A stretch of 64,000 bases of DNA from Telluria mixta (lineage in GTDB: Bacteria; Pseudomonadota; Gammaproteobacteria; Burkholderiales; Burkholderiaceae_D): positions 3,038,001 through 3,102,000 of the forward strand of contig NZ_CP119520.1 of the NCBI RefSeq assembly GCF_029223865.1, written 5' to 3'. The notes under the pieces were generated by a model. The model saw only the letters and a list, made by a program, of their open reading frames with translations, was not told where the DNA came from and did not search any database. The translations under genes were made by a program, and so were the position numbers. Shown piece by piece: positions 20,160 to 27,831 of this stretch; position 1 is the stretch's first letter, and each line of letters starts with the position of its first letter.

Positions 20160-20747
20160 ATGAAATTCAAATCCATTCTCGCCGCCGTCGCCTTGATGGC
20201 GGCAGGCAGCGCCGGCGCCACCGTCCTGAACTTCGATGGCCTGACCGAGATGATGTACGGCGACGGCTTCCCGCTGGCCGGCAGCATGACCTACAACGGC
20301 CTGAACCTGACGTATGTGGAATCGGGCTTCCAGGTCACGCTAAACGCGCCGGGCGCGGACGCGGGCGCGGCCCACATCGGCGACGGCACGTATGAATCGT
20401 CGACTTATAACTGGCACGACGGCATGGAAAACGGCTGGGACACGTACGTGACGCTGACCCGCGTGGGCGGCGGCAAGTTCGACCTGAAGAGCTTCGACTA
20501 TGTCATGGACTGGAGCGACGTGTCGGCCGATGGCGTGTCGGTCGGCTCGATCCAGGATATCGGTACGTGGAGCACGGTCCTGACCGGCATCACCGAACTG
20601 CGGATCGGTTCGGGCGCGTTCAACCAGATCGACAACGTCAACGTGGAAGCGGCTGCGCCGAGCGGTGCCGTGCCGCTGCCGGGGACGCTGGCGCTGATGG
20701 TGGGTGGTCTGGCGGCAGGGGGCCTGGCGCGTCGCCGTCGCGACTAG
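20160..20747 (+). CDS. PEP-CTERM sorting-domain protein
   Basis: The 195-residue exported protein has a signal peptide (MKFKSILAAVALMAAGSAGA) and a C-terminal VPLPGTLALMVGGLAAGGLARRRR: a PEP-like motif, a membrane helix and a basic end. PEP-CTERM proteins are processed by an exosortase (EpsH/XrtA system) and placed on the cell surface or in the exopolysaccharide matrix. The middle shows no domain I recognise. A Shine-Dalgarno ggag is present. It follows the GH74 gene by 60 bases and may be coregulated. No exosortase gene is in the window. Confidence 0.85.
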   Translation: MKFKSILAAVALMAAGSAGATVLNFDGLTEMMYGDGFPLAGSMTYNGLNLTYVESGFQVTLNAPGADAGAAHIGDGTYESSTYNWHDGMENGWDTYVTLTRVGGGKFDLKSFDYVMDWSDVSADGVSVGSIQDIGTWSTVLTGITELRIGSGAFNQIDNVNVEAAAPSGAVPLPGTLALMVGGLAAGGLARRRRD

Positions 20748-20750
20748 CCC

Positions 20751-20874
20751 GTCATTCCCGCGCAAGCGGGAATCCATGCTGAGCCACAGAGTCCGTATTG
20801 TTGACGCACTACAGTGTGTACAGGCGACCGGCTTCGGAAGTTCAGAATGGATTCCCGCCTTCGCGGGAATGACG
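20751..20874. repeat. Paired REP-like palindromes, copy 1 (BIME-like unit)
   Basis: Two oppositely oriented REP elements flank about 58 bases: gtcattcccgcgcaagcggg at the left and cgccttcgcgggaatgacg at the right. Each has a GC-rich stem (TTCCCGC/GCGGGAA). The same about 120-base arrangement occurs at 26842-26967 and 61524-61643. Confidence 0.85.
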
Positions 20875-20953
20875 TTTTTTACATTTGCGGTATCTCAGCA
20901 GGACATCGGGGTTCTCGGCCGACCATGCCGGTTTAGGCATCGAGGACTCAACC

Positions 20954-21247
20954 ATGGATAAATCAAGCTACGTCTATATCCTGGCGAGCGGCTTGAACGG
21001 AACACTCTACGTTGGCGTGACGAGCGACCTCGTCAAGCGTGTCTGGCAACATCGCGAAGGCCTGGCTGATGGTTTCACGAAGCGATATGGCATCAAGATG
21101 CTGGTCTGGTACGAGGTTCACACGGATATCGTCGAAGCCATCCGGCGTGAAAAGCAGATCAAGAAGTGGGATAGATCTTGGAAGGTCGAGCTGATTCAGA
21201 AGGCGAACCCTCGGTGGCGTGACCTTTATGCTGATATTGTGGGTTAG
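20954..21247 (+). CDS. Single-domain GIY-YIG family protein
   Basis: The 97-residue protein starts at ATG 20954 (MDKSSYVYILASGLNG). It has the GIY-YIG fold motifs YVYIL and LYVGVTSDLVKRVWQHR, then the conserved Glu-containing helix VEAIRREKQIKKWDR. Stand-alone proteins of this type are common in Proteobacteria. They are putative nucleases of unknown role, related to UvrC and homing endonuclease catalytic domains. It sits next to REP copy 1 and ends just before a bidirectional terminator shared with purD. Confidence 0.9.
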   Translation: MDKSSYVYILASGLNGTLYVGVTSDLVKRVWQHREGLADGFTKRYGIKMLVWYEVHTDIVEAIRREKQIKKWDRSWKVELIQKANPRWRDLYADIVG

Positions 21248-21258
21248 CGGGTAGGGTG

Positions 21259-21288
21259 AAAAAAACGGAGGCTGCGTGCCTCCGTTTT
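21259..21288. terminator. Bidirectional terminator between the GIY-YIG gene and purD
   Basis: CGGAGGC (21266-21272), loop tgcgt and GCCTCCG (21278-21284) form the stem. It is flanked by a run of seven A on the left and TTTT on the right, so it can stop transcription from both sides. Confidence 0.85.
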
Positions 21289-21311
21289 GGTTGTGGCGAA
21301 GCGCTACGCCA

Positions 21312-22583
21312 TCACGCCTGCTTGATCCCGCGCCACCCAATATCGCGCCGATACTGCGCACCATTGAAGTGGATCTTCTCGACCGTTTCGTACGCCTGCT
21401 TCTGCGCCATCTTGACGCTGTCGCCCAGGCCGACGACGCACAGCACGCGGCCGCCCGACGTCTGCAAGGTGCCGCCCACGATCTGGGTGCCGGCATGGAA
21501 GGTGACGCATTCCGGCGTTTCGGCCGGGATGCCGTCGATGATGTCGCCCTTGGCCGGCGCGTCCGGATAACCGGCCGCCGCCATCACGACGCCCACCGCG
21601 GTGCGGCGGTCCCATTCCAGTTCGACCTTGTCCAGGGTGCCGTTGCAGGCGTGTTCCAGCACTGTCACGAAGTCGCTCTTCAGGCGCGTCATGATCGGCT
21701 GCGTTTCCGGGTCGCCCATGCGGCAGTTGAATTCGATGACCTTCGGCACGCCGGCCGCGTCGATCATCAGGCCCGCGTACAGGAAACCGCTGTACGGGAT
21801 GCCGTCCTTGGCCATGCCCTGGATGGTCGGGTTGATGATCTCGCGCATCACGCGCGCGTGGATCGACGGCGTGACGACCGGTGCCGGCGAATACGCGCCC
21901 ATGCCGCCCGTGTTCGGGCCCTGGTCGTGGTCCTTCAGGCGCTTGTGGTCCTGCGACGTGGCCAGGGCGACGACGTTCTTGCCGTCGCACATGACGATGA
22001 AGCTGGCTTCTTCGCCGGCCAGGAATTCTTCGATGACGATGCGTGCGCCCGCGTCGCCGAAGCGGTTGCCCGACAACATGTCGTCGGCCGCCTGGTGCGC
22101 TTCTTCCAGGGTCATCGCGACGACGACACCCTTGCCGGCGGCGAGGCCGTCGGCCTTGATGACGATCGGTGCGCCCTGTGCGTCGATATAGGCATGGGCC
22201 TGGGCGACGTCCGTGAACGTCTGGTACTGCGCGGTCGGGATGCCGTGGCGGTGCATGAAGGCCTTGGCGAAGTCCTTCGAGCTTTCCAGCTGGGCCGCTT
22301 CCTTCGTCGGGCCGAAGACCTTCAGGCCGCGCGCACGGAACAGGTTGACGATACCGGCCGCCAGCGGCTGTTCCGGCCCGACCAGCGTCAGGCTGATGTT
22401 TTCCGCGACGACGAAGTCGGCCAGCGCGGCCGGGTCGGTGATGTCGATGTTGACCAGGCGATCATCGCGCGCGGTGCCGCCATTGCCCGGTGCGACGTAG
22501 ACCATCTGGATGCGATCGGATTGGGCCAGTTTCCAGGCCAGGGCATGTTCACGGCCGCCAGAGCCGACTACCAGGATTTTCAT
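21312..22583 (-). CDS. purD: Phosphoribosylamine-glycine ligase
   Basis: The 423-residue GARS enzyme of purine synthesis joins glycine to phosphoribosylamine with ATP. It starts MKILVVGSGGREHALAWKL. It shows the ATP-grasp features GPTKEAAQLESSKDFAKAFM, VIKADGLAAGKGV, and the signature EFNCRMGDPETQ. The start at 22583 gives the canonical N-terminus; an in-frame ATG at 22604 would lengthen it by seven unsupported residues. It follows yebC by 10 bases in one minus-strand unit. Confidence 0.97.
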   Translation of the reverse strand: MKILVVGSGGREHALAWKLAQSDRIQMVYVAPGNGGTARDDRLVNIDITDPAALADFVVAENISLTLVGPEQPLAAGIVNLFRARGLKVFGPTKEAAQLESSKDFAKAFMHRHGIPTAQYQTFTDVAQAHAYIDAQGAPIVIKADGLAAGKGVVVAMTLEEAHQAADDMLSGNRFGDAGARIVIEEFLAGEEASFIVMCDGKNVVALATSQDHKRLKDHDQGPNTGGMGAYSPAPVVTPSIHARVMREIINPTIQGMAKDGIPYSGFLYAGLMIDAAGVPKVIEFNCRMGDPETQPIMTRLKSDFVTVLEHACNGTLDKVELEWDRRTAVGVVMAAAGYPDAPAKGDIIDGIPAETPECVTFHAGTQIVGGTLQTSGGRVLCVVGLGDSVKMAQKQAYETVEKIHFNGAQYRRDIGWRGIKQA

Positions 22584-22593
22584 GGATGTTCGA

Positions 22594-23319
22594 TTACTCT
22601 TCAATGACTGCGTTCGTATAGACTTCCTGCACGTCGTCCAGGTTTTCCAGGGCGTCGAGCAGCTTCTGCATCTTGAGCGCGTCTTCGCCGGTGAATACCG
22701 TCTCGGTGTCCGGCTTCATGATGACTTCGGCGGAATCGGCCTTGAAGCCGGCCTTTTCGAGCGCTTCCTTGACGCCGGCGAAGGCGTTCGGGTCGCACAG
22801 CACTTCGAAGCCGCCTTCGTCGTCCGTGATCACGTCGTCGGCGCCGGCTTCCAGCGCCGCTTCCATCAGCTTGTCTTCTTCGACGCCCGGTGCGAACAGG
22901 AACTGGCCCACGTGCTTGAACATGAACGAGACGGAGCCTTCGGTGCCCATGTTGCCGCCGAACTTGCTGAACGCGTGGCGGACTTCGGCCACGGTGCGCA
23001 CGCGGTTGTCGGTCATGCAGTCGACGATGATCGCCGCGCCGCCGATGCCGTAACCTTCGTAGCGGATTTCTTCGTAGTTGACGCCTTCCAGGCCGCCCGA
23101 ACCGCGCTGCACGGCGCGGTTGACGTTATCCTTCGGCATATTGGCATCCGCCGCCTTCTCGATGGCGAGGCGCAGGCGCGGATTGGTGTTGGCGTCGCCG
23201 CCGCCCATGCGGGCGGCCACGGTGATTTCCTTGATCAGTCGGGTCCAGATCTTGCCGCGCTTGGCATCAGTCGCGGCTTTCTTGTGCTTGATGTTGGCCC
23301 ATTTGCTGTGTCCAGCCAT
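22594..23319 (-). CDS. yebC: YebC/PmpR family transcriptional/translation regulator
   Basis: The 241-residue protein begins [23 protein letters not shown], the universal family start. It continues with [28 protein letters not shown] and [21 protein letters not shown]. Family members bind DNA as repressors or, by more recent reports, relieve ribosome stalling at proline-rich sequences. It is complete and located directly upstream of purD, the usual betaproteobacterial neighbour. Confidence 0.95.
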   Translation of the reverse strand: MAGHSKWANIKHKKAATDAKRGKIWTRLIKEITVAARMGGGDANTNPRLRLAIEKAADANMPKDNVNRAVQRGSGGLEGVNYEEIRYEGYGIGGAAIIVDCMTDNRVRTVAEVRHAFSKFGGNMGTEGSVSFMFKHVGQFLFAPGVEEDKLMEAALEAGADDVITDDEGGFEVLCDPNAFAGVKEALEKAGFKADSAEVIMKPDTETVFTGEDALKMQKLLDALENLDDVQEVYTNAVIEE

Positions 23320-23423
23320 GTCGAGTCTTCCTTAGACAGGGAACCTCGGCAAACTGCGATCTTCGAGGTCCCGGGTATTGATAATCCTCGACATTTTAGC
23401 ATAGGGCCCCCGTCTAAAAACTG

Positions 23424-24203
23424 TCAGGGAAACAACAACGCGGTGCCCAGCCCGACCAGGCCGAGCCCCGTCGCGCACGCCACCACGTGCCCGCCGGGCA
23501 GCAGTTTTTCGGCCAGGATCAGCGCGATGAGGCCGGCGATGACGGGCAGGTTCAATACGCCGGCCGGCAGCACGAGCGCGAGCAGCAGCCAGCAGCAGCC
23601 CGTGCAATATCTCGCATCCGCGACGCCCATGCGGAACGCGCCCCACATCCCCCGGCGCCAGTGCGTGAGGACGAACGCCAGCGGCGCGCGGCAGTTGTCC
23701 AGGCAGACGTGCTTGGCGGGCGTCCACTGGTAGACCCCGGCCGCGACGAGGGCGAGGGCGCCGACCGTCGGGTGCGCGATGGCCATCGTCTCGTCGAGCC
23801 CGCCCGCGTCGTGCAGCTGCCAGTCGGCCAGTGTGGCGGCGAGGGCGCAGCAGGCCCAGACGAACAGGTAACCCAGCATGAACAGGAACGTGGAGGGATA
23901 GACCCAGCGCTCGCGCACGAGCCGTTTTACGCGCGCGTACAGCAGGACGGACGGCGCGGCCGCAGGCAGCATCATCGCGGCGATGACGACGGTCCACAGT
24001 GCCAGCAGGCGCGCGAGCTCGTCCGCGTGGTACGGCCCGACCCGGACATGGCTCCCCGCGCCCGCCACCAGCGGCGACATGCGGCCGGCACGAAACAGCA
24101 GGAACAGCAGGCAGGCCCAGCACAGCGCCGCGAGCAGCACGAGCAGGGTCAGGACGACGGTGCGGTCGACACCGGGGCGGCCGACGCCGCTGGCGCGGCT
24201 CAT
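23424..24203 (-). CDS. DUF2182 integral membrane protein
   Basis: The 259-residue protein has about seven hydrophobic segments. It carries the DUF2182 cysteine motifs HVCLDNCRAPLAF and ADARYCTGCCWLL, which suggest metal binding in the membrane. The function is not established. In other genomes it often lies beside DUF1326, which is absent here. The start was set at ATG 24203 (MSRASGVGRPG). This ATG overlaps the stop of a 15-codon upstream frame as ATGA, so translation may be coupled. Confidence 0.8.
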   Translation of the reverse strand: MSRASGVGRPGVDRTVVLTLLVLLAALCWACLLFLLFRAGRMSPLVAGAGSHVRVGPYHADELARLLALWTVVIAAMMLPAAAPSVLLYARVKRLVRERWVYPSTFLFMLGYLFVWACCALAATLADWQLHDAGGLDETMAIAHPTVGALALVAAGVYQWTPAKHVCLDNCRAPLAFVLTHWRRGMWGAFRMGVADARYCTGCCWLLLALVLPAGVLNLPVIAGLIALILAEKLLPGGHVVACATGLGLVGLGTALLFP

Positions 24204-24247
24204 CGCGTGCACGCTCCGGCCGGGTGCGCGGTTGCGCGGTGTGTCAT
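24200..24247 (-). CDS. Possible 15-residue leader peptide before the DUF2182 gene
   Basis: MTHRATAHPAGACTR is preceded by a strong AGGAG seven bases before its ATG. Its TGA overlaps the ATG of the DUF2182 gene. The ribosome site here is better than the one for the downstream start, which suggests coupling. The peptide has no recognisable sequence, and it may not be a real product. Confidence 0.35.
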   Translation of the reverse strand: MTHRATAHPAGACTR

Positions 24248-24355
24248 GGACATCTCCTGAAAGGTTGAGCGGTGACGGCAATTGGACCGCAACCGGCCGG
24301 CCGCGTTCGGGGGGCGTCCTCAGCCGGCTATGCGGATTCCTCGTACAATCGTCGG

Positions 24356-25306
24356 ATGAGTAAAACCGTAGCCGACATATCTGTTGTACCGACCGCACGC
24401 CCTGCCGTGTTGGGCGGCCTGGCAATCGCCATCGGCGGTGCCGTTCTGTTTTCCACGAAGGCGATTGTCGCCAAACTGCTGTACCGCTACCACATCGACG
24501 CCGTCACCTTGATCGCGTTCAGGATGCTGTTCTCGCTTCCGGTGTTTGCTGCCGTGGCGGTGTGGAAGATGCGAACCGAGCCGCCGCTCGCCGTGCGCGA
24601 CCGCTGGCGTCTCGCCGGACTGGGCCTGATCGGCTACTACCTGTCGAGCTATCTCGATTTTCTCGGTCTGCAATACATCTCGGTGGGCCTGGAGCGCCTG
24701 ATCCTGTTCCTCACGCCGACATTCGTCCTGTTGATCACGGCACTCATCTTCAAGCGCCGCATCGGCCGCGCGGAGTGGATGGCGCTCGTGCTGTCGTACT
24801 GCGGCATCGTGCTCGTGTTCGCGCACGACCTGAAGGGTGGCGGAGGGAGCACCGTCACGGGCTCACTGCTCGTGCTTGGTTCGGCGGCGTGCTACGCGGC
24901 CTACCTGCTGGGGACGGGCGAGATGGTGCGCCGCATCGGTTCGCTGCGCCTCGTCGCGTACGCGATGTGCGTGTCGAGCGCCGCGTGCATCGCGCAGTTC
25001 TTCATCCTGCGGCCCGCAAGCATGCTGGTGCAGCCGCTGCCGGTTTACGGGCTCTCGCTCGTGAATGGGATATTCTGTACCATCTTCCCCGTCTTCATGA
25101 CGATGGCGGCGGTCCAGCGCATCGGTGCGACGACGGCATCCCAGGCCGGCATGATCGGTCCGGTGTCGACGTTGTTCCTGGGCTGGGCGCTGCTGGGAGA
25201 GCCGATCACGACCGTGCAACTGGCCGGAACGGGCCTGGTGCTGGGCGGGATCTGGATGCTGTCGAAGAAAAAAACACCTGACAAACCGAAACGGAACGGA
25301 ACATGA
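24356..25306 (+). CDS. EamA/DMT family transporter
   Basis: This 316-residue membrane protein has ten predicted helices in two EamA repeats ([22 protein letters not shown] and, in the second half, [20 protein letters not shown]). Drug/metabolite transporters of this group export amino acids, metabolites or drugs. The substrate cannot be assigned. The start ATG 24356 follows about 30 non-conserved codons that are also in frame. Its stop overlaps the mgsA start as ATGA. Confidence 0.85.
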   Translation: MSKTVADISVVPTARPAVLGGLAIAIGGAVLFSTKAIVAKLLYRYHIDAVTLIAFRMLFSLPVFAAVAVWKMRTEPPLAVRDRWRLAGLGLIGYYLSSYLDFLGLQYISVGLERLILFLTPTFVLLITALIFKRRIGRAEWMALVLSYCGIVLVFAHDLKGGGGSTVTGSLLVLGSAACYAAYLLGTGEMVRRIGSLRLVAYAMCVSSAACIAQFFILRPASMLVQPLPVYGLSLVNGIFCTIFPVFMTMAAVQRIGATTASQAGMIGPVSTLFLGWALLGEPITTVQLAGTGLVLGGIWMLSKKKTPDKPKRNGT

Positions 25307-25683
25307 AACCTCGCATCGCCCTGATCGCCCACGACAAGAAAAAAGACGACATGATCGCGCTCGCCGCCGAATACGTGGATTTCCTGCGCGGCTGCACGCT
25401 GTCGGCCACCGGCACCACCGGCGGACGCCTGATCAACGAGCTGGGCCTGGAGGTGACGCGCATGCATTCCGGTCCCGTCGGCGGCGACCTGCAGATCGGC
25501 GCCCAGCTGGTCGAGGGCGAGATCGACTGCGTGATCTTCCTGCGCGACCCGATGACCCCGCAGCCGCACGAACCGGACATCAACGCGCTGGTCCGCGCCT
25601 GCGACGTGCACAACATCCCGTGCGCGACGAACGTGGCGAGCGCCCACCTCGTGCTGTCGCAATTGCAGTCGAAGGCCGACTGA
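25303..25683 (+). CDS. mgsA: Methylglyoxal synthase
   Basis: The 126-residue enzyme converts dihydroxyacetone phosphate to methylglyoxal and phosphate, a bypass under sugar-phosphate stress. It shows [17 protein letters not shown], the phosphate-binding [25 protein letters not shown], and [17 protein letters not shown] with the catalytic Asp/His region. It is complete and slightly shorter than E. coli MgsA. It is coupled to the upstream transporter by an ATGA overlap. Confidence 0.95.
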   Translation: MKPRIALIAHDKKKDDMIALAAEYVDFLRGCTLSATGTTGGRLINELGLEVTRMHSGPVGGDLQIGAQLVEGEIDCVIFLRDPMTPQPHEPDINALVRACDVHNIPCATNVASAHLVLSQLQSKAD

Positions 25684-25700
25684 TTCCAGGAGGAGCGGTC

Positions 25701-26681
25701 ATGACGACGGCAAAGGCGATCCGCTTCGCGCGCACCGGCGGGCCCGAGGTGCTGGAATACGTCGACGTCGAGGTCGGCGATCCCGGCCCCGGCGAGGCGC
25801 GCGTGCGCAACCACGCGATCGGCGTGAACTTCATCGACACGTATTTCCGCTCCGGACTGTACCCGCTCGACCTGCCGAACGGCCTCGGCCAGGAAGCGGC
25901 GGGCGTCGTCGAGGCGGTGGGCGAGGGCGTCACGCACGTCAGGCCGGGCGACCGCGTGGCCTATGCGGCGCGCCCGAACGGCGCCTACAGCCAGCTGCGG
26001 GTGATGCCCGCCGACATCCTCGTGCACCTGCCGGACGCCATCTCCTTCGAGACGGGCGCCGCGATGATACTGCAGGGCCTGACCGTGCAATACCTCCTCA
26101 AGCAGACGTATGCCGTGCAGCCGGGCGAGACGATCCTGTTCCACGCGGCGGCCGGCGGCGTTGGCCTTATCGCGTGTCAATGGGCGCGTGCGCTGGGCGT
26201 GAACCTCATCGGCACGGTGGGGTCAAACGAGAAAGCGGCGCTGGCGAAGCAGCGTGGCGCCGCCCACGTCATCAATTACCGGGACGAGGATGTCGTGCAG
26301 CGCGTACTTGAGATCACGAATGGAGAAAAGGTGCCGGTCGTCTACGATTCGGTCGGCAAGGACATGTTCACGCGCTCGCTGGACTGCCTGCGGCCGCGCG
26401 GGCTGATGGTCAGCTTCGGTAATTCGTCGGGGCCGGTGCCGCCGTTCTCGCTGAACGAACTGTCGGCGCGCGGCTCGCTCTACATCACACGGCCGACCCT
26501 GCAGGCGTATGCGGCCACGCGCGCGCAGCGGGAGGCGATGGCGGCCGACCTGTTCGACGTCGTGGCGAGCGGTAAAGTGAGCATCGACATCCACCAGCGT
26601 TTCCCCCTCGCCGACGCGGCCCAGGCCCACATCGCCCTCGAAGGACGCCGCACGACGGGCAAGACGATTTTGCTGCCATGA
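25701..26681 (+). CDS. NADPH:quinone oxidoreductase (zinc-free MDR family)
   Basis: The 326-residue protein resembles QorA: KAIRFARTGGPEVLEYVDVEVGDPGPGEARVRN, GVNFIDTYFRSGLYPLDLPNGLGQEAAG, and the nucleotide-binding FHAAAGGVGLIACQWARALG. It reduces quinones one electron at a time with NADPH. A very strong ribosome site (aggaggag) precedes the ATG at 25701. Its stop overlaps the start of a small membrane peptide gene as ATGA. Confidence 0.92.
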   Translation: MTTAKAIRFARTGGPEVLEYVDVEVGDPGPGEARVRNHAIGVNFIDTYFRSGLYPLDLPNGLGQEAAGVVEAVGEGVTHVRPGDRVAYAARPNGAYSQLRVMPADILVHLPDAISFETGAAMILQGLTVQYLLKQTYAVQPGETILFHAAAGGVGLIACQWARALGVNLIGTVGSNEKAALAKQRGAAHVINYRDEDVVQRVLEITNGEKVPVVYDSVGKDMFTRSLDCLRPRGLMVSFGNSSGPVPPFSLNELSARGSLYITRPTLQAYAATRAQREAMAADLFDVVASGKVSIDIHQRFPLADAAQAHIALEGRRTTGKTILLP

Positions 26682-26824
26682 GAGAATTCAGCGACGACAA
26701 TGAAGGGCCGATCGATCCGCAACCGGCGGCGGAACCGCACTTCGGGCGCTTGCTCGTGGTGCTGATGCTGGCGGTGCTCTTGATTATCGGGATTACGTTC
26801 CTGTCGGAAGCGTATTTGGGCTAG
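26678..26824 (+). CDS. 48-residue single-span membrane peptide
   Basis: A short gene starts inside the stop of the oxidoreductase (ATGA) and ends at TAG 26824. It encodes an acidic N-terminus (MREFSDDNEGPIDPQPAAEP) followed by one hydrophobic helix (LLVVLMLAVLLIIGITFL) and a short SEAYLG tail. The coupling, the sharp switch from polar to hydrophobic residues and the length argue that it is real. I do not recognise a family, and no function can be given. Confidence 0.65.
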   Translation: MREFSDDNEGPIDPQPAAEPHFGRLLVVLMLAVLLIIGITFLSEAYLG

Positions 26825-26841
26825 GGCCCGCGGCCCTTGAA

Positions 26842-26967
26842 CGTCGTTCCCGCGGAAGCGGGAATCCATGCTGACCATCCGAAGGCGAGTCATTCGAAAC
26901 ACCGCGACATCGCCAAATTCGCGATTCCTGAGCCTCAGTATGGGTCCCCGCTTTCGCGGGGACGACG
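26842..26967. repeat. Paired REP-like palindromes, copy 2 (BIME-like unit)
   Basis: The same architecture as copy 1: gtcgttcccgcggaagcggg at the left, about 60 unrelated bases, and ccgctttcgcggggacgacg at the right in inverse orientation. It lies between the converging small membrane peptide and DUF4136 genes. Confidence 0.85.
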
Positions 26968-26972
26968 GTCGG

Positions 26973-27614
26973 TCAACCGTTCTGCCGCGGCTCCTGCTTC
27001 AACTCGATGACGCGCGACCCGCCATTCGGCCCTGGGAACCCTTCGAACGCACTCTGCACGAGGGCCGGCATCACGGCCGGCGTCGACATCTGCCGGCTCA
27101 CGTTGCGCACCGTGACGTCGAACAGGCGCTTGCCGTCCGCAGCCGACGCGATCGACAGCTGCAGCTGGCGGTGGTAGCGGTGTTCTTCCTGCACGTCATA
27201 GGCCGGCATCGGACCCCAGAACGGGTCGTAGAACGGGCTGTACCAGCCGCCCCAGTAGCGCCGGCGCCAGCCCATGTAGGCGAAGCGGGGCGAGTACGCG
27301 TACGTCGGCGCGAAGGTCGGATAGATGACCTGCGTGGGCACGTCGATGGTCGAGAAGCGCATCGACACCTTCAGCGCGGGCGCCCCCTGCGCCTCGTGGA
27401 AACCGAGGCGGGCGAGCTGGGCACGCACGAGGTTTTCGTAGCTCTGCAGCTCGAGCGTGTTGTCCTGCGGCGGCGGCGTCTCGAACGCATAGCTCTTGTC
27501 GGGTAGCTGGGCGGGCCACTGGTTGAAGGTGGTGACGTCACTGCGGATCGTCGTCGCGCAGCCGCCCAGCAACAGGCTCAGCGATGCGACCGCCGTGATC
27601 ATGGTACGTTTCAT
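26973..27614 (-). CDS. DUF4136 domain lipoprotein
   Basis: The 213-residue lipoprotein has a signal MKRTMITAVASLSLLLGGC with lipobox LLGGC. The DUF4136 region follows (TFNQWPAQLPDKSYAFETPPPQDNTLE), then an aromatic low-complexity stretch rich in Tyr, Trp and Gly (GWRRRYWGGWYSPFYDPFWG). It is probably anchored in the outer membrane. DUF4136 has no assigned function. The start 27614 is preceded by ggag; another ATG four codons upstream is less well placed. Confidence 0.85.
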   Translation of the reverse strand: MKRTMITAVASLSLLLGGCATTIRSDVTTFNQWPAQLPDKSYAFETPPPQDNTLELQSYENLVRAQLARLGFHEAQGAPALKVSMRFSTIDVPTQVIYPTFAPTYAYSPRFAYMGWRRRYWGGWYSPFYDPFWGPMPAYDVQEEHRYHRQLQLSIASAADGKRLFDVTVRNVSRQMSTPAVMPALVQSAFEGFPGPNGGSRVIELKQEPRQNG

Positions 27615-27831
27615 GATGCGCTCCATCTATTCGTATTCCCCGTGTGTCGGGTTTCAATTCCTGCAATCGGTCTTGTTCAGGAGATCATATTATTCCTGAT
27701 GCGTGATGTTCGTCGATACATTTACGCGTAGTTACTACCTGTACATGGCGATACATTCGAAAGGTACGGATCGTGGTGTAAAGCTGTTGGTAAAATAAGC
27801 ATCCCACCAACGGCTTTGCGGACTCCTGACC

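Noticed and set aside
20340..20777. Minus-strand frames beginning MDSRFRGND or MGPRFRGDD at the three repeat pairs
   Set aside because: These peptides are translations of the REP-like palindromes themselves and run antisense into real genes.
24272..24355. Longer start for the EamA transporter
   Set aside because: The extra 28 codons are polar, not conserved in style and overlap the upstream promoter region; the ATG at 24356 gives a normal transporter N-terminus.
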